Below, piece by piece: positions 9,470-16,780 of a stretch of DNA of 64,000 bases; the stretch's first letter is position 1; each line of letters begins with the position of its first letter. A program made the translations under genes and the position numbers. The DNA lies in NCBI GenBank assembly GCA_022823225.1, contig JAJDXM010000024.1, forward strand, positions 186,001 through 250,000. The letters are read 5' to 3'. Under the pieces are notes generated by a model that made no database searches, had not been told where the DNA came from, and saw only the letters and a program-made list of their open reading frames with translations. The DNA is from Gemmatimonadota bacterium (GTDB lineage Bacteria > Gemmatimonadota > Gemmatimonadetes > Longimicrobiales > Gaopeijiaceae).

Positions 9470-10206
9470 TGCGCGCGCGGCTGGCGTTGCTGGCGGCGGT
9501 AGCGGCCCTTGTCACAGCTTCCGCCGTCCTCTACGCCCAAACCATAGAGTCCATTCAACGGCATTTGGCTCCGGATGGCTGGACGAACGTGGCGCAAATG
9601 AGTGCTTACGGCGACAGCGTCACCCGGTCGTGGTTCGGGAGCCTGTTGGGCCGCGCCGAATGGGATCTCACCCAACATGACGAGTGCGCGGAGATGGAAA
9701 GCGCCGCGGACATGCTGTTTTCGGAGGTTCACTGGCTTCTTGGGAACAACGCGGGCATGTGGGGCGAGTATTATTCGGACGTCGCGTTAGCAAACGGCGA
9801 CACTACTCAAGTCGCCGCCTTCGACCGGGATCTCTACGAAAACCCCGCTATGGGCTTGGCGACGCTGCTGCACGAGTCCGCGCACCATATCGGGTACACC
9901 CACAGTGGCACCTTCAACGCATACACGGCCGAATCGTGCGCGGAGTTGAAGCCACCCGAGGAGGAGGACGAGCCGAACGGGGGCGGCGAGCCGACGCCGG
10001 TTTGCGAGGAAAAGACGCGGTGGGTGACGAAGACGAAAATGGTGTGGGTGCCCAAATGGGAGATTGAGTGGAGGTTGGAATGGGACGAGGTGGACGAGTA
10101 CGGAAATGTCACTCACGTCAAGATCGGGACGCGGGTGGACAACGGCTCTTGGAAAGAGGTGACCACCCTCCCCGAATTGGAGACGTACACCGAATGCAGC
10201 AACTAA
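9466..10206 (+). CDS. Secreted putative zinc metalloprotease (metzincin-type motif)
   Basis: A 246-residue protein with a Sec signal (MMRARLALLAAVAAL...VLYAQ). Residues 136-146 read HESAHHIGYTH, the full HEXXHXXGXXH zinc signature: three His ligands and a catalytic Glu. The preceding helix (PAMGLATLL) fits the usual hydrophobic approach to such a site, but I do not see the Met-turn that defines true metzincins, and the overall family is not recognised. Many Trp and charged residues fill the C-terminal third (RWVTKTKMVWVPKWEIEWRL). Start ATG 9466 overlaps the upstream stop; the next gene begins 17 bp downstream behind CCGGAGGGG. Confidence 0.72.
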   Translation: MMRARLALLAAVAALVTASAVLYAQTIESIQRHLAPDGWTNVAQMSAYGDSVTRSWFGSLLGRAEWDLTQHDECAEMESAADMLFSEVHWLLGNNAGMWGEYYSDVALANGDTTQVAAFDRDLYENPAMGLATLLHESAHHIGYTHSGTFNAYTAESCAELKPPEEEDEPNGGGEPTPVCEEKTRWVTKTKMVWVPKWEIEWRLEWDEVDEYGNVTHVKIGTRVDNGSWKEVTTLPELETYTECSN

Positions 10207-10223
10207 CCGGAGGGGACGGACCT

Positions 10224-10736
10224 ATGAAGACGGCAAAGACGACGATTGCCGCCGTTCTGGCGGTGCTGTGGGCGTTCCCGGCGACGGCCCAGGAGACCCC
10301 GCCCGACACGACGACCTACGAGGGCGCGGGGGTTCCGGTGTGGGTGGTGGTCGAGGACGTCGAGGGCGAGGCCGGGGCGCACCGGGTGCGGGCGGCCGTG
10401 GTGTGGGACGACTACCGCTCGGGGCTCCGGTTCGCGTCCGAGATTCTGGCCGGTGATCTGGTGGTGATGCTTCCGAAGGGCGAAGGCGAGGACGCGGACC
10501 TGTCGGATTCCTGCACGTTCACAAGCGCGCTGATGGCCCACGGGGCGGAACGTCCCGAACCGATGGACCGGGCCGACACGGACTGCCTTGCGCCCCCGGC
10601 GGAGTATCTGCCGTTCATCGGCGCGGAGCATCGGGGCTCGCCGCTGGCCTGCAACGAAGCGAAGCGGACGGACGGGACCGAAGACCCGCGCATCCGCTAC
10701 TACGGGTGCTATTGGGCGGAGAAGCCCGGCGGCTAG
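10224..10736 (+). CDS. Secreted protein, 'VPVWVVV...GCYWA' family, copy 2
   Basis: A 170-residue protein with a Sec signal (MKTAKTTIAAVLAVLWAFPATAQE). The mature part shows the family blocks GVPVWVVVED, AAVVWDDYRSGLRFA, GDLVVMLPKG, EHRGSPLACNEAKRTDGTED and YYGCYWAEKPG, with three or more conserved Cys residues that could pair after export. Copies are at 6199-6972 and, decayed, at 12663-12869. The role is unknown. It is third in a probable operon with 8888 and 9466 and is followed by a strong hairpin. Confidence 0.75.
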   Translation: MKTAKTTIAAVLAVLWAFPATAQETPPDTTTYEGAGVPVWVVVEDVEGEAGAHRVRAAVVWDDYRSGLRFASEILAGDLVVMLPKGEGEDADLSDSCTFTSALMAHGAERPEPMDRADTDCLAPPAEYLPFIGAEHRGSPLACNEAKRTDGTEDPRIRYYGCYWAEKPGG

Positions 10737-10763
10737 ACCCGCCAACAACCGAGGGAAGGGGAC

Positions 10764-10798
10764 CGCCCCGGTGCTCCGAACGGCGAGCGCCGGGGGCG
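10764..10798 (+). terminator. GC-rich terminator-like hairpin
   Basis: CGCCCCGGTGCTC pairs with GAGCGCCGGGGGCG around an 8-base loop, directly after the 10224-10736 gene and followed by GTCTTGCG, a weak T-run. The same hairpin sits after the decayed copy at 12895-12930, so it was duplicated with that gene. Confidence 0.65.
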
Positions 10799-10845
10799 TC
10801 TTGCGTCCGGCCGGGAACGTTCAAGCCCAGAGGCCTTCGGCTAGA

Positions 10846-11018
10846 AAGGAACCCGAACGGTGTGGGAAGAGGAACTGCGAGTCGCCCGGTCCCACATCGT
10901 GGCAGACAGCGTTGGGTGACGGGCGTTATAAGGGGTCGCCGACGGCTGGGCATTCCGACGGCTCCCCATCACTCCGGAATCATCGCCCCCGTCACCACAC
11001 CGCGCCACAGGCGGGGCA
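10846..11018 (+). repeat. Dispersed ~170-bp repeat, copy 2
   Basis: Second copy of the element at 8307-8475, same strand, with the same ordered blocks (GGAACTGCGAGTC, CCGACGGCTGG, CCCATCACTCC, GAATCATCG, CACCACACCGCGCCAC). It lies between the hairpin after 10736 and the palindromic leader before 11268. Confidence 0.7.
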
Positions 11019-11082
11019 GTGGCCGCCCGGCCCTGGGGAGACAGAGAACGCGCGCCGCAGGACGCGGGGGCGCGCCACTTGC

Positions 11083-11143
11083 GGGGGATTTCCCCCGCCG
11101 GAGGGTCGAGGGTTTTCCCCGTCATAAAACGCGGGATTTCCCT
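11083..11143 (+). promoter_or_regulatory. Tandem GGG-(A/T)-CCC palindromes (leader element)
   Basis: Three small hairpins or palindromes in a row: GCGGGGGATTTCCCCCGC, then GAGGGTTTTCCCC, then GCGGGATTTCCCTGTAGC. They lie about 125 bp upstream of the 11268 gene. The arrangement recalls the leader element found upstream of many lipoprotein genes between 25.9 and 41.4 kb. Confidence 0.5.
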
Positions 11144-11214
11144 GTAGCTGGTCGGGACCGCGATGGCGATACTCTAATCACCAGTTGGCGCTCCCAGCGG
11201 ATTCACTTGATTGA

Positions 11215-11244
11215 TTGACCCAGTGGGTCGCCACCATCTACTTT
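11215..11244 (+). promoter_or_regulatory. Possible promoter of 11268 operon
   Basis: TTGACC at 11215-11220 and TACTTT at 11239-11244 are separated by 18 bp and lie 24 bp before the start codon region. The spacing and -35 match a housekeeping promoter; there is no experimental support. Confidence 0.35.
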
Positions 11245-11267
11245 ACTCTTCAGGAAGGAGCAGTCCA

Positions 11268-11528
11268 ATGAAGAGGTTCATCGCTGTTTGTTTCACCTTG
11301 GCCTCCCTGCTGGTAGTCAGCAGCGACACGCCGCCGGCCACTGCCCAGACCGACGAACTCTGCGATCAGATGCGCGAGACCTGGAAGGCCGTGTGCGATG
11401 CGGCGATCGAGGCCGCCGGGTCGGCGAGCACTGAGGAGGAGCGTGACGAGGCAAGGAGGCTGGCCCGGGCATGCAGCTCCCACGCGTCCACCTACGCGTC
11501 CGTGTGTCTCCCATACGAATTCGAGTAA
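11268..11528 (+). CDS. Small secreted Cys-containing helical protein
   Basis: An 86-residue protein; start ATG 11268 follows AGGAAGGAG. A Sec signal (MKRFIAVCFTLASLLVVSS...TAQ) precedes a short helical domain with four spaced Cys residues (ELCDQM, WKAVCDAA, ARACSSH, YASVCLPY), consistent with two disulfides in the periplasm. No family is recognised. The stop shares one base with the start of the propeller gene 11528 (TAATG), so the two are coupled; it could be a partner or chaperone of that propeller, which is inference. Confidence 0.75.
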   Translation: MKRFIAVCFTLASLLVVSSDTPPATAQTDELCDQMRETWKAVCDAAIEAAGSASTEEERDEARRLARACSSHASTYASVCLPYEFE

Positions 11529-12661
11529 TGGGACGCCAGTTGGCCGGGCTCGTCATTGCCACACTTCTGGCACTAGCGGGCCCGGCCTGCACGGATGAGC
11601 GGCCGGGCCATGCGGCACCCAAGCCGTGGATGCTTGACACGGAGTTCACCGAGTCATTTCACACTGGCGACGAGAGTCACGAGCGCCAGTTCGCACGGAT
11701 CACTTCAATGGCGTTCGCCCCGAACGGCCACTTGGTCGTCGTCGATCGTGACAATTTCGCAGTAAGCGTACTCGACCGCTCCGGCACCGAAATCACACGG
11801 TGGGGGGCGGAAGGTCAGGGGCCAGGCGAGTTCGAGGCCAGACCTGTCAGCGTGGCTGTGTCCGACGCAGGGATGGTGGCGATTCGCAGCTTCCAGCGCA
11901 TCGACATGTTTACGCTCGGCGGAGAGCCGGTCAGATCGCATGTGGCTGACGTAGCCATGCTGGACCTCGCGTTCGACGCACAGGGTGGCGTCGTTGCCCG
12001 GATAAGACCGGTGAGGGGCCTTGAGGCCGTCATGGGTGAGGAGGGTGTGCGTGAGCAGGTCATGCGTGTGCCCGACGGCGATGTGCTTTGGACCGCCCCA
12101 AGGCCCGGGCTGCCTCCCGGCAGTTTCCAGCTTGGCGCAGTACATGCGCTTCTCTCCGACCTCGGCCAAGGTCGCATCGTCGTTGGCGTAAACGACGAAT
12201 ACGACCTGACCGTGCTCGACGCATCGAGCGGCCGGAAGCTCGGGAGTGCGACGCGCGACGTTACGCTGCGTGGACCCACGGAGGCGTTCAACGACGCGAT
12301 CCGTGCCGAGGGTCTCGCAACCGCAACCACAGAGCTTGACCGGTCCATCGCCAATTCCATGGTGTATGGCGACCCTTTTCCGGTCGTGGTCAGTACGCTC
12401 GGCGGTCCGCCCGGTGGGGCGGTATGGGTGCGCCGCGGCATCGGAGTAGGCGACGATCTCGCTCCGCCGGTCGGCGATGGCAACTGGACGCTCGTACTCT
12501 ACGATCTGTTCGATGGTGACAGCTACGAGTACATCGGCACCGTCGAGCTTCCCCCAGGGCTCACGCTCATGGCCGGTGATAGCGAGCGCGTCGCTGGTGT
12601 TCACACCGACGACCTAGGCGTCCACTCAGTGCGCGTGTTGCGTGTGGGTTTCTTGAATTGA
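11528..12661 (+). CDS. Six-bladed beta-propeller lipoprotein
   Basis: A 377-residue propeller with a lipoprotein-like signal (MGRQLAGLVIATLLALAGPAC). Blades carry LVVVDRDNFAVSVLDRSG and GAEGQGPGEF, and the C-terminus ends VAGVHTDDLGVHSVRVLRV, the usual family ending. It is coupled by TAATG to the small Cys protein upstream. Immediately after its stop begins a partial copy of the 10224 gene, so its downstream flank is a recombination junction. Confidence 0.88.
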   Translation: MGRQLAGLVIATLLALAGPACTDERPGHAAPKPWMLDTEFTESFHTGDESHERQFARITSMAFAPNGHLVVVDRDNFAVSVLDRSGTEITRWGAEGQGPGEFEARPVSVAVSDAGMVAIRSFQRIDMFTLGGEPVRSHVADVAMLDLAFDAQGGVVARIRPVRGLEAVMGEEGVREQVMRVPDGDVLWTAPRPGLPPGSFQLGAVHALLSDLGQGRIVVGVNDEYDLTVLDASSGRKLGSATRDVTLRGPTEAFNDAIRAEGLATATTELDRSIANSMVYGDPFPVVVSTLGGPPGGAVWVRRGIGVGDDLAPPVGDGNWTLVLYDLFDGDSYEYIGTVELPPGLTLMAGDSERVAGVHTDDLGVHSVRVLRVGFLN

Positions 12662-12662
12662 G

Positions 12663-12869
12663 GCCCATGGGTCGGAACGCCCCGAACCGATGGACCGGGC
12701 GGACTCTGGCTGTCTCGCGCCCCCGGCGGAATACCTGCCGTTCATCGGGGCGGAGCACCGGGGCGCGCCGATGGCCTGCAACGAAGCGAAGCGGAAGGAC
12801 GGGACCGAAGACCCGCGCATCCGCTACTACGGGTGCTACTGGGCGGAGAAGCCCCGGCGGCGGCTAGAC
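12663..12869 (+). pseudogene. Decayed partial copy of 'VPVWVVV...GCYWA' gene
   Basis: Starting one base after the stop at 12661, the frame reads AHGSERPEPMDRADSGCLAP and continues EHRGAPMACNEAKRKDGTED and YYGCYWAEKP, matching the last 70 residues of the 10224 protein almost word for word. The first 100 residues are missing. An extra GGC-like triplet/frame change near 12858 removes the original stop. The downstream hairpin is also copied. It is a duplicated 3' fragment without a start. Confidence 0.85.
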
Positions 12870-12894
12870 CCGCCAGCAACCGAGGGGAAGGAAC

Positions 12895-12930
12895 CGCCCC
12901 CGGTGCTCCGAACGGCGAGCGCCGGGGGCG
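12895..12930 (+). terminator. GC-rich terminator-like hairpin, duplicate
   Basis: CGCCCCCGGTGCTC and GAGCGCCGGGGGCG form a 14-bp stem with one mismatch and an 8-base loop, followed by TCTTGCGT. It is nearly identical to the hairpin at 10764-10798. Confidence 0.65.
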
Positions 12931-13390
12931 TCTTGCGTCCAGCCGTCACGCCCAGCGGCCGGACCGGGCGCTGGCCTGCCGTCCGTAGTGGGCGGGCATG
13001 GTCCGGTGTGGTTCATCCCCCGGCCTGCTGCATAGCTACCAGACTGGCCCCGCCGGCTGGCCCATTGAGAAATGGCGGCCCCCGAAACCCGGAGCGAGCC
13101 GCCCGGTGGCCCGCAGTCCGATGGTGGCGGCGGTCGCCGTCCCTGCGGGCGTCCGCGATCGCGTCGGCCCCCGAGCCGTGCGGCCTCCCCGATCCCGGCG
13201 GCGGCGGCCATCCACGCGTTATGGAGTCTTGAGCGCCGAGAGGAGGTGGAATCCGTCATGCCTTACGCGTTAGATTTTGGCCGTAACGGTGTGGCGGTCC
13301 GGCAAGAGCGTAAGCGTAACCCTTTAAGGTGCATCCGGCCGTGCCCACGCCTAACTCGCTGCCTGAGATGGACATTACGGAGGAATGCCA
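12931..13390. other. Intergenic region with iteron-like repeats before the primase-like gene
   Basis: No gene is supported up to about 13200. From about 13215 to 13325 short repeats cluster: ACGCGTTA at about 13215 and 13265, the palindrome CCGTAACGG, and the direct pair GCGTAAGCGTAAC. This resembles iterons or operator arrays of mobile elements. GGAGGA at 13379-13384 is the ribosome-binding site for the gene at 13391. Confidence 0.45.
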
Positions 13391-14533
13391 ATGAGCACTG
13401 CCAAGACTGAAGACCGGACGGCAGAGTCAAGACGGACCCGCGCAGACGCTGCGGCGCTGTGGCGAAACGCGCGGCCATGCGTGTTACACCCCTTTCTGGA
13501 CGAGAACGGGATCAAAGCACCTCGTAACGTCAGAATCCACGAGTCTTCGCTGGTCATTCCGTTGTACTCGCTCAAGAACAGAAGTGTTATCGCCAATCTC
13601 ATGCTCGTCGACGCCAAGGGTCGCGTCTCGTACCTGATCAGGCGGCTCGAAGCCGAGGTCACGCATTTTGCGTTTGGCACGAAGGCCGACCTGCAGCGTA
13701 CGAACACGCTCTACATCTGCGAGGGGTGGACCAACGGGTGGACGATTCACGATGCCACCGGATCAGTCGTGTTGGGTCCGGACGGTGGATTCGAACTCAA
13801 AGAGGTCGCGGAATCGTATAGACGCGGGTTCCCGAAAGCGCGTATGGTCATCTGCGCCATTAACGAGCGTTGGACCTATGTCGACCGGTCTGGGCGCCTG
13901 GTGCGTAATCTTGGATTGGACTTGGCCGTGGCGGCGGCGAAGCGAGTTGGGGGAAGCCTTGCGGTCCCGGATTTCGTCGATCTCGAAGGCAAGCCGACCG
14001 GATTCAATGACCTGCGGCTGCGGGAGGGCTCCGAGGCGGTGTTGCGGTGGCTGAAACCGGGGAAGGCGCGGCACGCGCAGACGCGGGCGGAAGCTCATGA
14101 TGTGATCGAGCGCGTGTGTTCGGCCAGGCTGCCGGGACCGGACGGGGCCAGTCTGGCGGTTGATGCAGTTGTTGCCCAGGTCGTCAGAGGCACGTCACCC
14201 GAGTCCCGCCGTAAATCGAAGGTCGTCAAGGCGGCCATCCGGCTTCTCGGAACTGCGGGCCTGAAGGTCGAGGACGGGCGTGTCCTGTTGTCGAACAAGG
14301 AATGCTGGCTTCACGAGCGCCTGGGGGAGTGGTGGCCCGATCGCCGGTGGCTGTCGCTTCTTCGCGAACTGCGGGGTGTTGAGCCGACGGACCCCAAGTA
14401 TTTCGCTCGGGGTCTGACCAGCCGGGCGACGGCTGTTCCGCTGTGTCTGTTCTCTCTCCCCCAAGAGGCATCGACGAATCCGGTTGCGACTCCGCAGGGT
14501 CAAGCCGGCCCGGCCACGGAGTCCCGCCCCTGA
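13391..14533 (+). CDS. TOPRIM/primase-like protein of mobile elements, altered active site
   Basis: A 380-residue protein. ATG 13391 is preferred to ATG 13385 because the Shine-Dalgarno GGAGGA abuts the latter. The order of motifs follows TOPRIM domains of plasmid/phage primases: a LVIPLYS...SLIANLMLVD-like strand region (residues 54-75), LYICEGWTNGW with the conserved Glu at 111, then RMVICAINE (151-159) where family members have a D-x-D in 'ADND', and a late FNDL block before EAVLRWL. The D-x-D is not kept (AINE), so metal binding may be lost or shifted. The C-terminal third (residues about 250-350) looks like a winged-helix segment (KECWLHERLGEWWPDRRW). It opens an accessory block opposing a GIY-YIG operon. 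Confidence 0.6.
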   Translation: MSTAKTEDRTAESRRTRADAAALWRNARPCVLHPFLDENGIKAPRNVRIHESSLVIPLYSLKNRSVIANLMLVDAKGRVSYLIRRLEAEVTHFAFGTKADLQRTNTLYICEGWTNGWTIHDATGSVVLGPDGGFELKEVAESYRRGFPKARMVICAINERWTYVDRSGRLVRNLGLDLAVAAAKRVGGSLAVPDFVDLEGKPTGFNDLRLREGSEAVLRWLKPGKARHAQTRAEAHDVIERVCSARLPGPDGASLAVDAVVAQVVRGTSPESRRKSKVVKAAIRLLGTAGLKVEDGRVLLSNKECWLHERLGEWWPDRRWLSLLRELRGVEPTDPKYFARGLTSRATAVPLCLFSLPQEASTNPVATPQGQAGPATESRP

Positions 14534-14639
14534 ATTGCAGTTGGGCCGGACGACACGTCGCATCGTTGACGAGGCCCGCAGCTTGACAGAACGGGAAGCC
14601 TGTGCGCGCCGCGCGGCCTTTCCCCCGGACTTGGGGGGG

Positions 14640-14960
14640 TCAGTCGTCGCCATCGTGTCTGCCGGAGAGGGCCGGTTGCCCCACAGGCTCCGCCTCTGCC
14701 CCGGCCAGTGTGCGGACAAGCCGGTCGCGCTCGGACGCCAGTGCGTCCCTTTCCTTCTTCTCGGCATTGTAGAGCTGCTCGTAGCGGATGCGCCGGGCGA
14801 TCTCGGTCGAGTTGGCCCGCTGGAGTGAATCGAGGATCGCTTTCGTCTTGCGCGTCTCGCGTTCTGCGGCCTGGGCGCGTTTGCGGGCACGCCCGAACGC
14901 GAGGGCGAGTGCCGCCGAAGGGATCAGCGCGAGTGCGCAGAGGACGGGGTCCGGGATCAT
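14640..14960 (-). CDS. Small membrane-anchored coiled-coil protein
   Basis: A 106-residue protein. One N-terminal membrane segment (VLCALALIPSAALALAFG) is followed by a long charged helix (RARKRAQAAERETRKTKAI, then EQLYNAEKKERDALASERDR) with heptad-like spacing, and a disordered tail. The shape recalls phage Rz-type spanins or other small envelope coiled coils, but there is no sequence match I can name. It is the last gene of the minus-strand operon beginning at 16595. Confidence 0.6.
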   Translation of the reverse strand: MIPDPVLCALALIPSAALALAFGRARKRAQAAERETRKTKAILDSLQRANSTEIARRIRYEQLYNAEKKERDALASERDRLVRTLAGAEAEPVGQPALSGRHDGDD

Positions 14961-15005
14961 TCGCTCGAAGTCAAATCCCCCGCGCGGGGGGCGTGGTCTT
15001 TGCTG

Positions 15006-15140
15006 TCATCCTGGGACCACGTGGTAGCAGACCAGTATCACCGCGATGGCGGCAAGGAAGACGATGACGAGCCAGTCGCTCGCGTCGATCGGGTTGCGCG
15101 TGCGCGGTTCGGCCAGGCCGGGCGGCTTTCGGGGTGTCAT
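15006..15140 (-). CDS. 44-residue single-pass membrane protein
   Basis: ATG 15140 opens a frame with a Pro/Arg-rich cytoplasmic start (MTPRKPPGLAEPRTRNPIDA) and one strong transmembrane segment (WLVIVFLAAIAVILVCYHVV), stop TGA at 15006. It sits between 14640 and 15254 in the same direction. Its size and tail-anchor form suggest a small membrane component or holin-like peptide; this is only a guess. Confidence 0.6.
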   Translation of the reverse strand: MTPRKPPGLAEPRTRNPIDASDWLVIVFLAAIAVILVCYHVVPG

Positions 15141-15253
15141 GGTGAACCGTTACATCCGGCGGGGCGAGTGCGTGGCCGCCGCGTCCTCCGTGGCCCTGGG
15201 GCGAAGGGCCGGGTGCCATGGTTGCCGACCAGACTGGAGCGGCACCGTTCTCA

Positions 15254-15802
15254 TCACCCGATCCACGTCCACGCGAGGCACTCGCAGAACTGTGGAAGCC
15301 GGGCCGCGGCCTCGCGATGGGCCGCCGCACCGACCTGGAGAGCCACGAGCAGCCAGGGACCGTCCGGCGGACTGGAGGCGGGGTCCACGCCGCCCGCGAT
15401 GCTGGCCGCGTCGGCGGTGGTCTGCCATGCGGAACGGTCGCCGCCGGGGGACGCAGCGCACCGGAGCACCTTCGAGCCGTCCGGCGCATGGACGCGCCAG
15501 CACAGGGCTTGGGCGTTCCTCCAGGCGGTCCACGTCCAGCCATCGAAGCCGGGGACGCATCCCGCGCCCGCCGCGACCATGGGCGCCAGCGCAGCGAGCG
15601 CGGCCGCGTCGACCTCGGAGCGCAGGGCCGTGCGAACGTTGCCGGTGTCGGCCGCCCAGTGTTCCAGGCACGCGCCGGCATCGCCGGAAACACCGGTTTC
15701 GACCTCCGCCGGGCGGCCCTCGGCCCCCCTGTGGGGCTGTTCCGGCACTTCGGGAGTGCCCAATTGCAGCCGCCCGCGCAAGGGACCGTTCCCCACGCTC
15801 AT
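15254..15802 (-). CDS. Hypothetical protein, paralogue of 30938-31630
   Basis: A 182-residue cytoplasmic-looking protein. The start ATG 15800-15802 overlaps the stop of the upstream gene (ATGA); the longer frame upstream is discarded. The second half aligns with the protein at 30938: an LRSEV block, then GFDGWTWTAWRN, a WRVHAPDG strand, an Asp/Trp-spaced middle, PPDGPWLLVALQVG and CLAWTWIG. Both are rich in Trp and Ala. No known domain is recognised. Within the operon it follows a short protein and the GIY-YIG gene. Confidence 0.65.
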   Translation of the reverse strand: MSVGNGPLRGRLQLGTPEVPEQPHRGAEGRPAEVETGVSGDAGACLEHWAADTGNVRTALRSEVDAAALAALAPMVAAGAGCVPGFDGWTWTAWRNAQALCWRVHAPDGSKVLRCAASPGGDRSAWQTTADAASIAGGVDPASSPPDGPWLLVALQVGAAAHREAAARLPQFCECLAWTWIG

Positions 15803-16170
15803 TCGGCGTCTCCCACGGTTCGGCGGTCGCCGTGCCGCCATGCGGCCAGCCGCTCGAGCGTCCGCCCCTCGTCGGTGGTGGGCATGCCGAGGGCGGACCG
15901 CAGGACTTCGCGGACGACCGCGCCGGCGTCGAGCCGATCCCACCAGTTGTCGGCCGGGTCCTGAACCCCTTCGGCCGCCTCGTGGAGCCGGTCGCGGAGT
16001 TCGGAAGTCACCGGTACGTCAAGACGGCAGTTCCGTTGAGGCCGCGAATTGGGATCCGGCTCTGGACCGCGAATGGGCAGGAGCGTAATCGGCGGCGAGT
16101 GGTTCCGGAGATGTCCGGTTCCGCGAGACGGTTCGGCGGACACGTCTCGGGGCCGACCCTGCGTGCTCAT
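15799..16170 (-). CDS. Small protein with RHH/segregation-like C-terminal region
   Basis: A 123-residue protein. The first ~45 residues look disordered (Pro, Arg, Ser). The rest reads LDVPVTSELRDRLHEAAEGV, a strand-turn-helix like the start of a ribbon-helix-helix, followed by WWDRLDAGAVVREVLRSALG. It might bind DNA and control the operon. The start overlaps the upstream nuclease stop by ATGA, and its own stop overlaps the next start the same way. Confidence 0.6.
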   Translation of the reverse strand: MSTQGRPRDVSAEPSRGTGHLRNHSPPITLLPIRGPEPDPNSRPQRNCRLDVPVTSELRDRLHEAAEGVQDPADNWWDRLDAGAVVREVLRSALGMPTTDEGRTLERLAAWRHGDRRTVGDAE

Positions 16171-16595
16171 TCCGGCCGCTCCGCCACGTCCGTTTCCGAG
16201 TTCGCGTACGGCCGGAGCACGTTGATGGCGTGCTGCGTGGCCGCTTTGCGCAACTCGGGGTCGAAGATCTCGTGCCAGCGCACGTCCATGTCACGGGCGC
16301 GGACCATCTCGCCGATGACGAACTCCATGAACCCCGGATATTTGCGCCGCGCGAGCTGGACGGCGAAGGCGGCCGGGAGGCTCTGGCGCGACGGAAGGGT
16401 GATCGCGCTGTGCTGGCGCACCCGCTGCCGGATGTTCGTTCGAGTCTGGCCCACAAAGACGTGCCGCCCGTCCGCCTCGGAGTACAGATACAGCCCCGGC
16501 CAGCGGGAGATGACCGAGGGCTTGTCCCACGGCCGGACCGGCGGGCTGGCGAGCATTTCGGCAACGACCCGGTCCAGCGTTTCGCGCCCGCTCAC
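16167..16595 (-). CDS. GIY-YIG-like nuclease domain protein
   Basis: A 142-residue protein. Residues about 34-64 read PGLYLYSEADGRHVFVGQTR then IRQRVRQH: the GLY strand, a (Y/F)VG strand with following Thr, and the Arg-x-x-x-His helix of GIY-YIG endonucleases. The catalytic second Tyr is Phe (FVG). A possible metal Glu lies in PGFMEFVIGEM. Such domains cut or nick DNA in repair, homing and defence. It heads an operon of five genes with ATGA overlaps and is transcribed towards the primase-like gene. Confidence 0.6.
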   Translation of the reverse strand: MSGRETLDRVVAEMLASPPVRPWDKPSVISRWPGLYLYSEADGRHVFVGQTRTNIRQRVRQHSAITLPSRQSLPAAFAVQLARRKYPGFMEFVIGEMVRARDMDVRWHEIFDPELRKAATQHAINVLRPYANSETDVAERPE

Positions 16596-16780
16596 CGCCC
16601 CGGTCCAGAGTTCGAGTGTCCGCTCATTTGAGGCTCCTCCCCCGGCAGTTGATTACCCCTCTTCAGGTTTCCAACTCGCAAGCACACCCAAGCCGCACCA
16701 TTATCGGGAACGCGTCGTTGCGGCGCAACACATACGCAAGACCGATCCGACCGGTAGATGTAGACGCAGTGCTGGTGCCG

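Noticed and set aside
12864-13259. 131-codon minus-strand frame
   Set aside because: Covers the duplicated hairpin and repeats; composition is that of GC-rich non-coding DNA.
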